Source of the DNA: Pseudomonas lalkuanensis
GTDB lineage: Bacteria; Pseudomonadota; Gammaproteobacteria; Pseudomonadales; Pseudomonadaceae
DNA: 64,000 nucleotides
Assembly (NCBI RefSeq): GCF_008807375.1
Contig: NZ_CP043311.1
Location: 4,692,001-4,756,000 of the forward strand
Direction of reading: 5' to 3'
Shown: positions 44,747 through 56,318 of the stretch, piece by piece
Layout of the letters: each line of letters begins with the position of its first letter
How positions within the stretch are numbered: position 1 is the stretch's first letter
The notes under the pieces: model-generated
What the model was told of the DNA's origin: nothing
The model's input: only the letters and a program-made list of their open reading frames with translations
Databases searched by the model: none
Translations under genes and position numbers: made by a program

Positions 44747-45808
44747 TCACGCTTCTGATGAAGCATCCCCGCCCGGGGTCACCGCCGCCAGGCGTTTTTC
44801 CAGTTGTTGCAGACGACGCGCCATGTCGTCCAACTGGCGAATCCGGGCAGCACTCTTCTTCCAATCCGCAGCGGTCTGCATCGCGGTTCCGGAGGAATAG
44901 GCTCCCGGCTCGGTGATATTGCGCGTCACCATGGTCATGCCGGTGACGAATACGTTGTCGCACACTTCGATATGGCCAACCATGCCCACGCCGCCTGCGA
45001 TCATGCAGTTGCGGCCGATCTTGGTGCTGCCGGAAATACCGACGCAGCCGGCCATGGCGGTGTTGTCACCCACCTGCACGTTGTGCGCGATCATGATCTG
45101 GTTATCCAGCTTCACGCCATTGCCGATCAGGGTATCGGAGAGCGCACCACGGTCGATGGTGGTGTTGGCGCCGACTTCAACGTCGTCACCCAGGGTCACC
45201 CCACCGATCTGCGCAATCTTCTGCCAGACCCCCTTCTCGTTGGCGAAACCAAAGCCCTCGCCGCCGATGACGGCGCCAGACTGGATCACCACGCGTTTGC
45301 CGATCTTCACATCGTGATAGAGGGTCACGCGAGGAGCCAGCCAGCCGCCTTCACCGATGACGGTGCGGGCGCCGACCACGCAGTGGGCTCCCAAGGTCAC
45401 GCCAGCGCCGATCTGCGCGCCGGACTCGATCACCACGTAGGCGCCAACGCTGGCACTCGGGTCGACCTTGGCATCGGCCGCGACCACGGCGGTCGGATGA
45501 ATACCCGGTTGCGCCTTGGGCTTGGGATCGAACAGGTGGGAAAGTTCGGCGTAGGCCAGGTAGGGATTGGCCACGACCAGGGCATCACCAGCAAAGCCTT
45601 CGGCGTCGGCTGCGGTCAGCAGCACGGCGGCGGCCTTGGTATCGGCAAGGAACTTGCGGTACTGCGGATTGGCCAGGAAGGTGAGCTGGCCAGGGCCGGC
45701 CTCCTGCAGGGTAGCCAGGCCGCTGATAGCCTTGTCCTCGGAGCCACGCAGGGTGGCGCCGAGACGTTCGGCCAGTTGGCCGAGGGTGAAGACCGGGGCC
45801 GCCATCAT
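44747..45808 (-). CDS. lpxD: UDP-3-O-(3-hydroxyacyl)glucosamine N-acyltransferase
   Basis: The 353-residue protein has an N-terminal uridine-binding domain ([20 protein letters not shown]), a left-handed beta-helix of hexapeptide repeats and a C-terminal helix ([20 protein letters not shown]). The catalytic His is in the [24 protein letters not shown] region. It adds the second acyl chain in lipid A synthesis. Its start ATG overlaps the skp stop (ATGA), and a tandem ATG at 45805 is an alternative. Confidence 0.97.
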   Translation of the reverse strand: MMAAPVFTLGQLAERLGATLRGSEDKAISGLATLQEAGPGQLTFLANPQYRKFLADTKAAAVLLTAADAEGFAGDALVVANPYLAYAELSHLFDPKPKAQPGIHPTAVVAADAKVDPSASVGAYVVIESGAQIGAGVTLGAHCVVGARTVIGEGGWLAPRVTLYHDVKIGKRVVIQSGAVIGGEGFGFANEKGVWQKIAQIGGVTLGDDVEVGANTTIDRGALSDTLIGNGVKLDNQIMIAHNVQVGDNTAMAGCVGISGSTKIGRNCMIAGGVGMVGHIEVCDNVFVTGMTMVTRNITEPGAYSSGTAMQTAADWKKSAARIRQLDDMARRLQQLEKRLAAVTPGGDASSEA

Positions 45809-46311
45809 CAACGCTGCTGGTTCATGCGCTCGATGACCTGGCGGGTGATGTCGTACTGCGGTTTGACGTCAACCACAGCACCACGCTCCAGCACCAGGTC
45901 ATAGCTGCCTTTCTTCAGGACTTCTTCGACTGCCTTGTCCAGCTTCGGCTTGAGCTGCTTGAGCATGTCGCGATCAGCGACGGCCTTGGCTTCATTCAGT
46001 TCCTTGGACTGGAACTGGAAGTCACGGGCCTTCTGCTTGAATTCGAGCTCAAGGCGCTCACGCTCGGCCTGCTGCATCTTCTCGCCATCTTTCACCAGAC
46101 GGTCCTGAATGCGCTTGGCGTCGCTTTCCAGGGTCTTCAGCTTGTTCAGCTGGGGACCAAACTTCTTCTCGGCGTCGACGGCGTATTTCTTGGCGGCGTC
46201 GGATTCCAGCAGGGCCATCTGATAGTTCAGTACCGCAATCTTCATTTCCGCGAAGGCCGGAGTCGCCATCATGGCAGCGGCTACCAGAACGAATTGAGTC
46301 AACTTACGCAC
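45808..46311 (-). CDS. skp: Periplasmic chaperone Skp (OmpH)
   Basis: The 167-residue protein has a signal peptide ([20 protein letters not shown], cleaved after AFA) and a mature helical prong domain rich in Lys, Glu and Gln ([40 protein letters not shown]). Skp shields outer-membrane proteins in the periplasm and hands them to the BAM complex; bamA is directly upstream. GTG 46311 is the start because AGGAG lies seven bases before it; there is no good ATG. Confidence 0.95.
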   Translation of the reverse strand: MRKLTQFVLVAAAMMATPAFAEMKIAVLNYQMALLESDAAKKYAVDAEKKFGPQLNKLKTLESDAKRIQDRLVKDGEKMQQAERERLELEFKQKARDFQFQSKELNEAKAVADRDMLKQLKPKLDKAVEEVLKKGSYDLVLERGAVVDVKPQYDITRQVIERMNQQR

Positions 46312-46353
46312 GATGCAACTCCTGCAACACATACTGTTGTCTTGAAATAACAC

Positions 46354-48705
46354 TTAGAAGGTCTGGCCCAGGGAGAACTGGAATACCTGGGTATCGGCAT
46401 TGTCCGGCTTCTTGACGGGCATGCCCAGACTGAAGCTCAGCGGCCCCAGCGCGGTAATCCAGGTCAGGCCCACACCCACGGAGCTGGCCAGGTCACCGGC
46501 GTTGATGCTGCTGCAGTTGGTCGCAGTGGACGAGCAACTGGTATCGAACACATTACCCACATCCCAGAACAGCACAGTACGCAGCTGACGCTGGTCCTTG
46601 ACGAACGGCATCGGGAACAGCAACTCCACGCCGCCCTGGATCAGCACGTTACCACCGAAGGGCAGCGGGTCCTGGTCCGGGTCGAAAGCGGTGCCCGGGT
46701 TAGTACCTTTACTCGGCGTACTGCGCGGGCCGAGGCTGCTGTCTTCGAAGCCACGAACGGAGTTGAAGCCACCGGCGAAGTAGTGCTCGTAGAACGGCAG
46801 CTCGGAGGTGGAACCATAGCTGTCGCCATAGCCCAGTTCGGTGTGCCAGCGCAGAGCAGTGTTCTGGCTCAGCGGAGTGAACAGCTGGCCACGGTAGTCG
46901 AGCTTGTAGAACGAAAGGTCGCTACCCGGGATGGTGCTTTCCAGCACCAGGCTCTGGGAATGGCCACGGGTCGCCAGCACGCCCTTGTTCAGGGTCGATT
47001 CGGACCAGCCGATGGAGCCCTTGAAGTTCAGGTAGCTGTCGCCTTCCTGCTCGAGGAAATCGAAGATCTCGTCAACGGTGTAGATACCGGTATTGATCTT
47101 GTCCTGTTGCACGGTCAGGCCGTAAGTCAGGCGCGCGGTCTCGCTGATCGGGTAACCGATGCTGACACCGGCACCGTAGCTGTCCACGGCATAGCTGGAC
47201 ACGTCGGTATCGAGATCGTCGTAGTCGGTGCTGCGGTAGAAGGCGTTGTAGCCAAGGCTCACGCCATCCGGAGTCCAGTAGGGGTCGACGAAACCGAAGT
47301 TGTAGCGGGTCTGGTACTCGGAACGGGTCAGGCCGATGCTGACCTTGTTACCGGTACCCAGGAAGTTGTTCTGGCTGATGGAACCGCCGAGGATCAGGCC
47401 CGCGCTCTGGGCGAAGCCCACGCTGGCGGTGATGGAGCCGGACGGTTGCTCTTCCACGGTGTAGTTGACGTCGACCTGGTCGTCGGTGCCGGGCACCTGC
47501 GGGGTTTCGACGTTCACTTCCTTGAAGAAGCCGAGACGCTCCAGGCGGGTCTTGGACTGGTCGATCAGGTAGGTCGAGGCCCAGCCACCTTCCATCTGGC
47601 GCATTTCGCGACGCAACACTTCGTCTTCGGTCTTGGTGTTGCCGCGGAAGTTGATGCGGTTGACGTAGGCACGCTTGCCCGGATCCACCACGAAGGTGAT
47701 GGAAACGGTGTTGTCCTCATCGTGGGCTTCCGGCACGCCGTTGACGTTGGCGAAGGTGTAACCCTCGTTACCCAGGCGGCGGGTGATCAGTTCGGAAGTG
47801 GTGGTCATCACCTTGCGCGAGAACACCTGGCCCTGCTGTACCAGCAGCAGCTTCTTCACTTCGTCCTCGGGCACCTTGAGGTCACCGGAGAGCTTCACTT
47901 CGCGAACGGTGTATTTCTCGCCTTCATCGACGTTGACGGTGACGTAGACGTGCTTCTTGTCCGGGGTGATGGAGACCTGGGTGGAGGAGATATCCATGTT
48001 GATGTAGCCGCGGTCCAGGTAGTAGGAACGCAGGCGCTCCAGGTCACCGGACAGTTTCTCGCGGGCGTACTTGTCGTCGTTCTTGAAGAAGGACAGCCAG
48101 TTGGTGGTCTTCAGCTCGAACAGGTCGATCAGGTCTTCGTCAGGGAAGACGGTATTGCCGACGATGTTGATGTGCTGGATGGCAGCGACCGAGCCTTCGT
48201 TGATCTTGATCTTCAGAGCCACGCGGTTGCGCGGCTGCGGAATCACTTCGGCCTCGATCTCGGCGGAGTAGCGGCCCTGGGCCACGTACTGGCGCTGCAG
48301 CTCGTTACGCACGCCTTCGAGGGTGGCGCGCTGGAAGATCTCGCCTTCGGAAAGGCCGGATTGCTTCAGGCCCTTGAGCAGGTCTTCGGTGCTGATGGCC
48401 TTGTTGCCCTCGATCTCGATGCTGGAGATCGACGGACGCTCGACTACGGTGATAACCAGGACGTCGCCATCGCGACCCAGCTGGATGTCCTGGAAGAAAC
48501 CGGTCTTGAACAGTGCGCGGGTGGCTTCGACCAGGCGGCGGTCGTCCGCGGTGTCGCCGACGTTGAGCGGCAGGGCGCCGAACACGCTGCCGGCGGAAAC
48601 CCGCTGCAGGCCGTTGACGCGAATGTCGGAGATGTTGAAGGACTCGGCGTGAACCTCGGCGATCATGAGTGCGGCAAGCACCGCAGGTAGCAGCAGGCGT
48701 TTCAT
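46354..48705 (-). CDS. bamA: Outer membrane protein assembly factor BamA
   Basis: The 783-residue protein has a signal peptide (MKRLLLPAVLAALMIAEVHA), five POTRA repeats (the first FNISDIRVNGLQRVSAGSVF, the last FRGNTKTEDEVLRREMRQME) and a 16-strand C-terminal barrel ending QVFQFSLGQTF with the terminal Phe signal. VRGF in AGGFNSVRGFEDSSLGPR is the conserved L6 loop motif. It folds and inserts outer-membrane proteins. It lies between rseP and skp, the usual order. Confidence 0.99.
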   Translation of the reverse strand: MKRLLLPAVLAALMIAEVHAESFNISDIRVNGLQRVSAGSVFGALPLNVGDTADDRRLVEATRALFKTGFFQDIQLGRDGDVLVITVVERPSISSIEIEGNKAISTEDLLKGLKQSGLSEGEIFQRATLEGVRNELQRQYVAQGRYSAEIEAEVIPQPRNRVALKIKINEGSVAAIQHINIVGNTVFPDEDLIDLFELKTTNWLSFFKNDDKYAREKLSGDLERLRSYYLDRGYINMDISSTQVSITPDKKHVYVTVNVDEGEKYTVREVKLSGDLKVPEDEVKKLLLVQQGQVFSRKVMTTTSELITRRLGNEGYTFANVNGVPEAHDEDNTVSITFVVDPGKRAYVNRINFRGNTKTEDEVLRREMRQMEGGWASTYLIDQSKTRLERLGFFKEVNVETPQVPGTDDQVDVNYTVEEQPSGSITASVGFAQSAGLILGGSISQNNFLGTGNKVSIGLTRSEYQTRYNFGFVDPYWTPDGVSLGYNAFYRSTDYDDLDTDVSSYAVDSYGAGVSIGYPISETARLTYGLTVQQDKINTGIYTVDEIFDFLEQEGDSYLNFKGSIGWSESTLNKGVLATRGHSQSLVLESTIPGSDLSFYKLDYRGQLFTPLSQNTALRWHTELGYGDSYGSTSELPFYEHYFAGGFNSVRGFEDSSLGPRSTPSKGTNPGTAFDPDQDPLPFGGNVLIQGGVELLFPMPFVKDQRQLRTVLFWDVGNVFDTSCSSTATNCSSINAGDLASSVGVGLTWITALGPLSFSLGMPVKKPDNADTQVFQFSLGQTF

Positions 48706-48779
48706 GAAGTCCTTTTTTATTCCAACCGGTAATAAAGAATCTGCCGCGCAAGGCGGCAGACTCGAAAATCAGTGACTCG

Positions 48780-50132
48780 TTACAGACGGCTCAGATCGTT
48801 TACCAGGGCGAGCAACATCACCCCTACGACCAGACTGATACCGATCTGCACCCCCCAAGCCTGCACCCGCTCTGACAATGGGCGACCTCGCGCCAATTCG
48901 ATCAGGTAGAACAGCAGGTGCCCCCCATCAAGGACGGGAATTGGCAACAGATTGAGAACCCCCAGGCTTATGCTCAGGTAGGCGAGGAAATTGAGAAAAT
49001 CCCCCACCCCGGACTGGGCCGAAGCGCCCGCCACTTTAGCAATGGTTATCGGCCCGCTCAAGTTTTTTACCGAGAGCTCGCCAAGCAACATTTTCTTTAG
49101 GGAATCCAGAGTTAGCAGGCTCATGGACCAGGTCCTGGCCGCCGCTTCAGCCACCGCATCCAGCGGGCCGAAACTGACTTCCCGGAGCATTTCCGCCGGC
49201 CAGTCGACACCTTTCACCCCGGCACCGAGGTAGCCGCTGCGTGCCTCACCCTCGCCACGGGAAGCCAGGGTCACCTGGACGTCTCGTGCCTGGCCCTGAC
49301 TCTCGACACTGAGGGTGATGCGCTCGGCGGGACGCTTGCGCACCCGCTCGACCAATTGCTGCCAGTCATCCAGCGGCTGGCCATCCAGGGCCAGCAGACG
49401 ATCGCCGACCTTGAGGCCGGCGGCCTGGGCCGGGCCTTTCGGGTCCAGTTCGTCCAGGACCGGCGGGATAGCCGGACGCCAAGGGGTAATCCCCAGGGCG
49501 CCAATCGGATCAGGTTCTTCCACACCCTTGAGCCAGGCGTTCAGCTGCAGATCACGGAACGCTTCGGTGGTGGCGCCAGACTCGCGGACGCCCACTTGCA
49601 AGGTTCCGGATTCACCCAGGCGGCGAACCAGTTGCAGATTGACCTGGGACCAGCCCGTGACTGCCTTGCCATCGACCGAAACGATTTCCTCGCCGGCTTC
49701 GAGGCCTGCGCGGGCAGCGATGCTGTCTGGAGCGATGCTGCCGATGACCGGTTTGACCTGCTGACTGCCGAGCATCGCCAGCACCCAGAAGAACAGCAGC
49801 GCAAGGAGGAAGTTGGCGACGGGACCGGCCGCGACGATAGCGATGCGCTGCCCCACCGGTTTGCGATTGAAGGACTGTCCGAGCAGTTCCGCGGGCACTT
49901 CGGCCTCGCGCTCGTCCAGCATCTTGACGTAGCCGCCGAGGGGAATGGCGGCGACGACAAACTCCGTGCCATGGCGATCATGCCAACGGAACAGCGGCGT
50001 ACCGAAGCCGACGGAGAAACGCAGGACCTTGACCCCGCAGCGCCGGGCCACCCAGAAGTGACCGAACTCGTGGAAGGTCACCAGCACCCCAAGAGCGATC
50101 AGGGTGCCGAGAATCATGTAGACAGCGCTCAT
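48780..50132 (-). CDS. rseP: Site-2 protease RseP (MucP)
   Basis: The 450-residue membrane metalloprotease has the HExxH zinc motif in VTFHEFGHFWVARRCGV near residue 22, two PDZ domains (about 120-300: GLEAGEEIVSVDGKAVTGWS and GLKVGDRLLALDGQPLDDWQ), and the late LPIPVLDGGHLLFYLIELAR metal ligand. It cuts the anti-sigma factor MucA/RseA after the first cleavage, releasing the envelope-stress sigma factor AlgU. ATG 50132 is clear. The location between dxr and bamA is the conserved one. Confidence 0.97.
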   Translation of the reverse strand: MSAVYMILGTLIALGVLVTFHEFGHFWVARRCGVKVLRFSVGFGTPLFRWHDRHGTEFVVAAIPLGGYVKMLDEREAEVPAELLGQSFNRKPVGQRIAIVAAGPVANFLLALLFFWVLAMLGSQQVKPVIGSIAPDSIAARAGLEAGEEIVSVDGKAVTGWSQVNLQLVRRLGESGTLQVGVRESGATTEAFRDLQLNAWLKGVEEPDPIGALGITPWRPAIPPVLDELDPKGPAQAAGLKVGDRLLALDGQPLDDWQQLVERVRKRPAERITLSVESQGQARDVQVTLASRGEGEARSGYLGAGVKGVDWPAEMLREVSFGPLDAVAEAAARTWSMSLLTLDSLKKMLLGELSVKNLSGPITIAKVAGASAQSGVGDFLNFLAYLSISLGVLNLLPIPVLDGGHLLFYLIELARGRPLSERVQAWGVQIGISLVVGVMLLALVNDLSRL

Positions 50133-50171
50133 CGGTTTCCTCCAGAGCAGGCGGCCGCTGAAGGCCGGCCG

Positions 50172-51362
50172 CTAGCGCCCTTGACGGACCAGCCACTGCT
50201 GCGCCGCAGCCCTGGCGCGGGCGTCAGCATGCAGCACGGAATCCAGCGTTTCGACCGCACTCGCCGCTTCGCGGTTCAGCACTTCGTCGATGATACTCGC
50301 GATTTCGGTGAAGCGGACGCGTCTATCCAGGAAGGCCGAAACGGCCACCTCGTTCGCGGCATTGAGCATCGCCGGGGCGCTGCCGCCCTCCTCCGCCGCC
50401 TGTCGAGCCAGGCGCAGGCAGGGGAAACGCCCTTCGTCCGGGGCCTGGAAGTCCAGGCGGGCCACGGCGAACAGGTCCAACGGCGAAACGCCGGAATCGA
50501 TGCGTTCCGGCCACGCCAGCGCGTGAGCGATGGGGGTGCGCATGTCCGGATTGCCCAACTGGGCCAGTACCGAACCGTCCACGTAGTCCACCAGCGAATG
50601 GATCACGCTCTGCGGATGAATTACCACTTCCACCTGGGCCGGGCGCGCATCGAACAGCCAGCAGGCCTCGATCAGCTCCAGCCCCTTGTTCATCATGCTG
50701 GCCGAATCCACGGAAATCTTGCGCCCCATCGACCAGTTGGGATGCGCGCAGGCCTGCTCGGGTGAAACATCCGGCAGCTGCTCCAGCGGCATCTCGCGGA
50801 ACGGGCCGCCGGAAGCGGTCAGCAGGATGCGGCGCACGCCTACGGGCGCCAACCCACGGGCGTAATCCAGGGGCAGACACTGGAAAATCGCGTTGTGTTC
50901 GCTGTCGATCGGCAGCAACACGGCGCCACTCTTGCGCACAGCCTGCATGAACAGGGCGCCGGACATCACCAGCGCCTCCTTGTTGGCCAGCAGGACGCGC
51001 TTTCCCGCCTCGACCGCTGCCAGGGTCGGCTTGAGGCCGGCAGCGCCCACGATAGCGGCCATCACGGCATCGACCTGCGGATGGGCGGCGACGTCGCAAA
51101 GCCCTTCCTCACCCACCAGCACACGCGTCTGAAGCCCGGCCGCCAGCAGGCCGCCCTGCAGATGACGGGCGGAATCGGCATCCGGCACGACGGCGAATTC
51201 GGGACGATGGCGCAGGCACAAGGCCTCCAGCTCGCTCAGCCGGCTGAAGCCGCTGAGAGCGAAGACCTGATAACGATCAGGATGGCGAGCGACGACATCC
51301 AGGGTGCTGAGGCCGATGGAGCCGGTAGCCCCCAGCACGGTAATGCGTTGCGGCTGGCTCAC
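50172..51362 (-). CDS. dxr: 1-deoxy-D-xylulose 5-phosphate reductoisomerase
   Basis: The 396-residue enzyme has the NADPH site [20 protein letters not shown], the catalytic loop [20 protein letters not shown], and [20 protein letters not shown], the metal- and substrate-binding signature. It makes methylerythritol phosphate, the first committed step of the non-mevalonate pathway. Its start overlaps the cdsA stop by four bases. Confidence 0.98.
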   Translation of the reverse strand: MSQPQRITVLGATGSIGLSTLDVVARHPDRYQVFALSGFSRLSELEALCLRHRPEFAVVPDADSARHLQGGLLAAGLQTRVLVGEEGLCDVAAHPQVDAVMAAIVGAAGLKPTLAAVEAGKRVLLANKEALVMSGALFMQAVRKSGAVLLPIDSEHNAIFQCLPLDYARGLAPVGVRRILLTASGGPFREMPLEQLPDVSPEQACAHPNWSMGRKISVDSASMMNKGLELIEACWLFDARPAQVEVVIHPQSVIHSLVDYVDGSVLAQLGNPDMRTPIAHALAWPERIDSGVSPLDLFAVARLDFQAPDEGRFPCLRLARQAAEEGGSAPAMLNAANEVAVSAFLDRRVRFTEIASIIDEVLNREAASAVETLDSVLHADARARAAAQQWLVRQGR

Positions 51363-52174
51363 AGGGCACCCCAGCCGGCAGCCCAGAGCAGCGCGGCGAA
51401 CAGCGGGATGGCCGCGGTCAGGCTGTCGATACGATCCAGCACGCCACCATGGCCCGGCAGCAGGTTGCTGCTGTCCTTGATGCCGGACTGGCGCTTGAAC
51501 ATGCTTTCGGTCAGGTCACCCACCACAGAGATCAGGACAACCAGAGCGGCGCCGACCACGGCCAGCACAAGCTCGGAACCCACCCAGCCACGGTAGAAAC
51601 CGACACCCACGGTGATCGCCAGACTTGCCAGCAGCCCCCCCACCAGCCCTTCCCAGCTCTTGCCGGGGCTGACGTTGGGCGCCAGCTTTCGCTTGCCGAA
51701 TGCCTTGCCGGAAAAATAGGCGCCGATGTCGGCAGCCCAGACCAGCACCATCACGGCGAGAATCAGCCAGTTGGCCAGCGGCCATTGCTTGAACAGCACC
51801 AGGCCCTGCCAGGCGGGCAGCAGGATCAGCAGGCCGATGACCAGCTTGCCCGGGGTACCACCCCAGTAGCGACTCGTTTCGGGATAACCCAGTACGAGGA
51901 TGGTTGCCGCCCCCCACCAGAGCACGCCGAGCACCAGGACCAGCGGCGCCAGTGCCGGCGCGAGGTAGAGCCCGTAGAGCAGTGCCGCCACGAGCAGGCC
52001 GTAGGCTACGCGCATTGGCTGCGAGGAAAAGCCCGCCAGTCGCGCCCATTCCCAGCCGCCGAGGCTCACCACGGCACCGATGAACAGGGCGAAGGCGCCG
52101 CCATCCAGCCAGAAGAAACCCGCGAGGGCGATGGGCAGCAACACCAGGGCGGTGATGACGCGTTGTTTCAGCAT
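51359..52174 (-). CDS. cdsA: Phosphatidate cytidylyltransferase
   Basis: The 271-residue integral membrane protein has about eight hydrophobic helices and the C-terminal signature [20 protein letters not shown], then [15 protein letters not shown], which holds the catalytic metal and substrate residues. It makes CDP-diacylglycerol from phosphatidate and CTP, the entry to all membrane phospholipids. The start overlaps uppS by seven bases. Confidence 0.97.
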   Translation of the reverse strand: MLKQRVITALVLLPIALAGFFWLDGGAFALFIGAVVSLGGWEWARLAGFSSQPMRVAYGLLVAALLYGLYLAPALAPLVLVLGVLWWGAATILVLGYPETSRYWGGTPGKLVIGLLILLPAWQGLVLFKQWPLANWLILAVMVLVWAADIGAYFSGKAFGKRKLAPNVSPGKSWEGLVGGLLASLAITVGVGFYRGWVGSELVLAVVGAALVVLISVVGDLTESMFKRQSGIKDSSNLLPGHGGVLDRIDSLTAAIPLFAALLWAAGWGAL

Positions 52175-52929
52175 TTGGCTCGGGCCTCGGCTTCTAGCTG
52201 CTCGCTTGTCTTGCCGAAGCGACGCTGGCGCTTGGCGAAGTCGGCCAGCGCCTTGCGCATGGCTTCGTGTTTGAAGTCAGGCCAGAAGAGATCGGAGAAA
52301 TACAGCTCGGCATAGGCGAGCTGCCAAAGCAGGAAGTTGCTGATGCGATGCTCGCCACCGGTGCGGATGCACAGGTCGGGCAACGGCAGGTCGCCGGTGA
52401 CCAGGCAGCTTTGCAGCAACTGCGGAGAAATGTCGTCGACCTGCAGGTGACCAGCCTGAACCTCACGCGCCAGGCGCTGTGCGGCCTGGGTGATATCCCA
52501 CTGGCCGCCGTAGTTGGCGGCGACCTGGAGGACGAACCTCTGATGGGTGGAGGTCAGTTGCTCGGCCTCGCGCATGGCGGCCTGCAGCTCCGGATGGAAG
52601 CGTGAGCGGTCGCCGATGATGCGCAGGCGGATGTCGTTCTGGTCCAGGCGCCGGGCCTCGCGGCGCAGCGCCCCCAGGAACAGCTCCATCAGGGCGCTGA
52701 CCTCGTCGGCCGGGCGCTGCCAGTTCTCACTGGAGAAGGCGAACAGGGTGAGCACCTCGACACCGGCCTCGGCACACACCTCGATCACCGCCCGGACCGC
52801 ATCCACTCCGGCCTTATGGCCGGCGACGCCAGGTAGCAGGCGCTTCTTCGCCCAACGGTTGTTACCGTCCATGATAATCGCCACATGTCGTGGCACCGCG
52901 GGGCTCGCACCTTGCTGGTTCTTGTCCAT
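52168..52929 (-). CDS. uppS: Undecaprenyl diphosphate synthase
   Basis: The 253-residue cis-prenyltransferase has RHVAIIMDGNNRWAKKRLLP (catalytic Asp, pyrophosphate-binding), LTLFAFSSENWQRPADEVSA and LCIRTGGEHRISNFLLWQLA with the signature RTGGE. It makes the C55 lipid carrier for peptidoglycan and O-antigen from farnesyl diphosphate. ATG 52929 (MDKNQQGAS) is preferred to an upstream in-frame ATG. It follows frr by 14 bases. Confidence 0.97.
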   Translation of the reverse strand: MDKNQQGASPAVPRHVAIIMDGNNRWAKKRLLPGVAGHKAGVDAVRAVIEVCAEAGVEVLTLFAFSSENWQRPADEVSALMELFLGALRREARRLDQNDIRLRIIGDRSRFHPELQAAMREAEQLTSTHQRFVLQVAANYGGQWDITQAAQRLAREVQAGHLQVDDISPQLLQSCLVTGDLPLPDLCIRTGGEHRISNFLLWQLAYAELYFSDLFWPDFKHEAMRKALADFAKRQRRFGKTSEQLEAEARAKC

Positions 52930-52943
52930 GGCGATACCGGACG

Positions 52944-53501
52944 TCAAACGGCCATCAGGTCTTTTTCTTTGGTTTCCAGAGCCTTGTCGACTTCGCCGAC
53001 GAACTTGTCGGTCAGCTTCTGGACGTCATCGGCGGCGCGACGCTCGTCGTCTTCGCTGATTTCCTTTTCCTTGACCAGGTCCTTCAGTTGCGCCAGGGCA
53101 TCACGACGAATGTTGCGCACAGCAACACGGGCGTTTTCGGCTTCGGCACGCGCCTGCTTGGTGTAGCCCTTGCGGGTTTCCTCGGTCAGGGCGGGCATCG
53201 GCACACGAATGGTGGTGCCGGCGGTGGCTGGGTTCAGGCCCAGGTCGGAGGTCATGATGGCCTTTTCCACAGCCTGGATCATGCTCTTGTCGAACACGGT
53301 CAGGGCCAGGGTACGGGAGTCCTCGGCCACCACGTTGGCCACCTGGCGCAACGGAGTGTCGGCGCCATAGTAGGAGACCATGACGCTGTCCAGGATGCTC
53401 GGGTGCGCACGCCCGGTGCGGATCTTGGCGAAAGCATGATCCAGCGATTCCAGGGTTTTCTTCATGCGCTCCTGCGCTTCTTGCTTGATCTCGTTGATCA
53501 C
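52944..53501 (-). CDS. frr: Ribosome recycling factor
   Basis: The 185-residue protein begins [20 protein letters not shown] and has [20 protein letters not shown] and [20 protein letters not shown], matching RRF. With EF-G it splits terminated ribosomes. Its start overlaps the pyrH stop by four bases in the rpsB-tsf-pyrH-frr order found in most bacteria. Confidence 0.98.
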   Translation of the reverse strand: MINEIKQEAQERMKKTLESLDHAFAKIRTGRAHPSILDSVMVSYYGADTPLRQVANVVAEDSRTLALTVFDKSMIQAVEKAIMTSDLGLNPATAGTTIRVPMPALTEETRKGYTKQARAEAENARVAVRNIRRDALAQLKDLVKEKEISEDDERRAADDVQKLTDKFVGEVDKALETKEKDLMAV

Positions 53502-54241
53502 TGTTCGCCCTCCTCGATCAGGGTTCCTTCGGCGCCGCCGACCACGATGTTCAGCAGGGCACCCGGTTTATTCATATTGAAGACCCGCAGCGGCATCTTC
53601 TGATCACGGCACAGACAGATGGCCGTGAGGTCCATGACGCCCAGCTTGCGATCCAGCACCTCGTCGTAGGTCAGGCGCTCGAATTTCTCGGCATTGGGGT
53701 CCTTGAACGGGTCGGCAGTGTACACGCCATCGACCTTGGTGGCTTTCAGCACCACGTCCGCATCCACTTCGATGGCACGCAGGCAGGCGGCCGAATCAGT
53801 GGTGAAGAACGGGTTGCCGGTGCCGGCGGAGAAGATCACCACTTCGCCGGAGCTCAGGTGGCGCATGGCCTTGCGGCGGTCGTAGTGGTCGGTCACGCCG
53901 ACCATGGAAATGGCCGACATCACGATGGCGGGGATGTTGGAGCGCTCCAGCGCATCACGCATGGCCAGGGCGTTCATGACCGTGGCCAGCATACCCATGT
54001 GGTCGCCGGTCACCCGATCCATACCGGCGGCGCTCAGGGCCGCACCACGGAACAGGTTGCCGCCGCCGATCACCAGGCCGACCTGGACGCCGATACCGAC
54101 CAGCTGGCCGATTTCCAGCGCCATACGATCGAGGACCTTCGGATCGATACCGAACTCCTCGGAGCCCATCAGGGCCTCACCGCTGAGTTTGAGCAGAATG
54201 CGTTTGTAGCGAGGTTGGCGGCCACTCACCTGCTGAGCCAT
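53498..54241 (-). CDS. pyrH: Uridylate kinase
   Basis: The 247-residue UMP kinase has [60 protein letters not shown] and [20 protein letters not shown] of the amino acid kinase fold. It phosphorylates UMP to UDP and is usually activated by GTP and inhibited by UTP. ATG 54241 (MAQQVSGRQ) has GGAG upstream. It is 200 bases after tsf. Confidence 0.98.
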   Translation of the reverse strand: MAQQVSGRQPRYKRILLKLSGEALMGSEEFGIDPKVLDRMALEIGQLVGIGVQVGLVIGGGNLFRGAALSAAGMDRVTGDHMGMLATVMNALAMRDALERSNIPAIVMSAISMVGVTDHYDRRKAMRHLSSGEVVIFSAGTGNPFFTTDSAACLRAIEVDADVVLKATKVDGVYTADPFKDPNAEKFERLTYDEVLDRKLGVMDLTAICLCRDQKMPLRVFNMNKPGALLNIVVGGAEGTLIEEGEQ

Positions 54242-54441
54242 TGCGTATCTCTCCTGCGGCGCTATTGAATTCATGGGCCTTGAGGCCCGGTGTACTGGCG
54301 AGTCCTGAGACTACGCAAACGGCGATTGGTGCCCGGCTACCGGGCCCGCCGCTGGAACCACCCCGAAATGGCTCCCCAGTTTGACGAAGAGGCCGCACGC
54401 GTGAGCGGGCAGCCTCTTACGGGGCGACAGCCGAAGCCGTC

Positions 54442-55311
54442 TTATTGCTTGGTAGCGGCGACCTGGGCAGCTACTTCGGCAGCGAAGTCGACTTCGACTT
54501 TCTCGATGCCTTCGCCTACTTCGTAACGAACGAAGGAAACGATTTCGGCGCCGGCCTTCTTGGCCAGATCACCGACCTTGACTTCCGGATCCTTGACGAA
54601 CGGCTGCTCGACCAGGCTGGCTTCGGCCAGGAACTTGGCGATACGGCCCTTGACCATGTTCTCGACGATGTTTTCCGGCTTGCCGGCGATCTTGTCGGCG
54701 TTCAGGGCCAGGAAGATTTCCTTTTCCTTGGCAACGGCTTCTTCGGAAACCTGGCTCGGGTTCAGGAACTGCGGGTTGCTGGCAGCCACGTGCATGGCGA
54801 TGTCCTTGGCCAGCTCCGGGGTGCCGCCCTTCAGGCTCACGACTACGCCGATGCGGTGGCCGTGCAGGTAGGCACCAACCACGTCGCCTTCAACGCGGGT
54901 CAGACGACGGATATTGACGTTTTCGCCAGTCTTGGAAACCAGGGCCAGACGAGCCTCTTCGCGGGATTCGACCAGCGGAGCGGCGTCGGTCAGCTTCTCG
55001 TTGAAAGCCTGCTCCAGGGAAGCGGCAACGAAGCCTTTGAAGTCGTCCTGCAGAGCCAGGAAGTCGGTCTGGGAGTTGACTTCGATGATGACGGCAACCT
55101 TGTTGTCGTCAGCAACCTTGACAGCGATGGCACCTTCGGCGGCGATGTTGCCGGCCTTCTTGGCAGCCTTGATGGCGCCAGCGGCGCGCATGTCGTCGAT
55201 GGCCTTCTCGATATCGCCTTCAGCGGCGGTCAGGGCCTTCTTGCAATCCATCATGCCCAGGCCGGTACGCTCGCGCAGTTCTTTAACCAGGGCTGCAGTA
55301 ATCTCTGCCAT
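54442..55311 (-). CDS. tsf: Translation elongation factor Ts
   Basis: The 289-residue protein has the N-terminal UBA-like domain (ITAALVKELRERTGLGMMDC) and the EF-Tu contact motif VEVNSQTDFLA (here IIEVNSQTDFLALQDDFKGF), then the core and coiled-coil domains. It exchanges guanine nucleotides on EF-Tu. It lies after rpsB with a terminator-like attenuator between them. Confidence 0.99.
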   Translation of the reverse strand: MAEITAALVKELRERTGLGMMDCKKALTAAEGDIEKAIDDMRAAGAIKAAKKAGNIAAEGAIAVKVADDNKVAVIIEVNSQTDFLALQDDFKGFVAASLEQAFNEKLTDAAPLVESREEARLALVSKTGENVNIRRLTRVEGDVVGAYLHGHRIGVVVSLKGGTPELAKDIAMHVAASNPQFLNPSQVSEEAVAKEKEIFLALNADKIAGKPENIVENMVKGRIAKFLAEASLVEQPFVKDPEVKVGDLAKKAGAEIVSFVRYEVGEGIEKVEVDFAAEVAAQVAATKQ

Positions 55312-55380
55312 GTCGCAATCCTCTTGAATAGGTTTTCAACCATTCAGCCCGGAGACCGGGCATTCACAATTCGGAGGTGG

Positions 55381-55403
55381 CAAAAAGGGGGCCTAGCCCC
55401 CTT
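55381..55403 (-). terminator. Attenuator/terminator between rpsB and tsf
   Basis: On the minus strand AAGGGGGC (55403-55396) pairs with GCCCCCTT (55392-55385) around TAG and runs into TTTTTG (forward CAAAAA 55381-55386). It would reduce tsf transcription relative to rpsB; partial read-through is expected because tsf is needed. Confidence 0.85.
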
Positions 55404-55437
55404 CTTGCGCACCGGGTAACGCTAGACGGCTGTCAAC

Positions 55438-56178
<741 letters not shown>

Positions 56179-56318
56179 TTCTATTCCTCGATAAGTCGGG
56201 TTAGGCCTCCACGCATCCCAATATCCAACCCTTTCGGGCACCCAGGAGATCGTGTCGATGCGTGTGTGGGTTAAAGGCTTCCGGACAGCACGTCCGTAAA
56301 GCGGCGCGTTTTATAGCA
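56179..56318 (-). promoter_or_regulatory. rpsB leader with extended -10 promoter
   Basis: On the minus strand TGC-TATAAA (56318-56310) is an extended -10 element, giving a leader of about 125 bases before the rpsB ATG. Long rpsB leaders in gammaproteobacteria mediate feedback by S2; that function here is inferred, and I did not resolve its fold. Confidence 0.55.

Noticed and set aside
46783..48690. A 635-codon plus-strand frame opposite bamA
   Set aside because: A shadow of the biased codon usage of bamA; no domain or start signal is seen.
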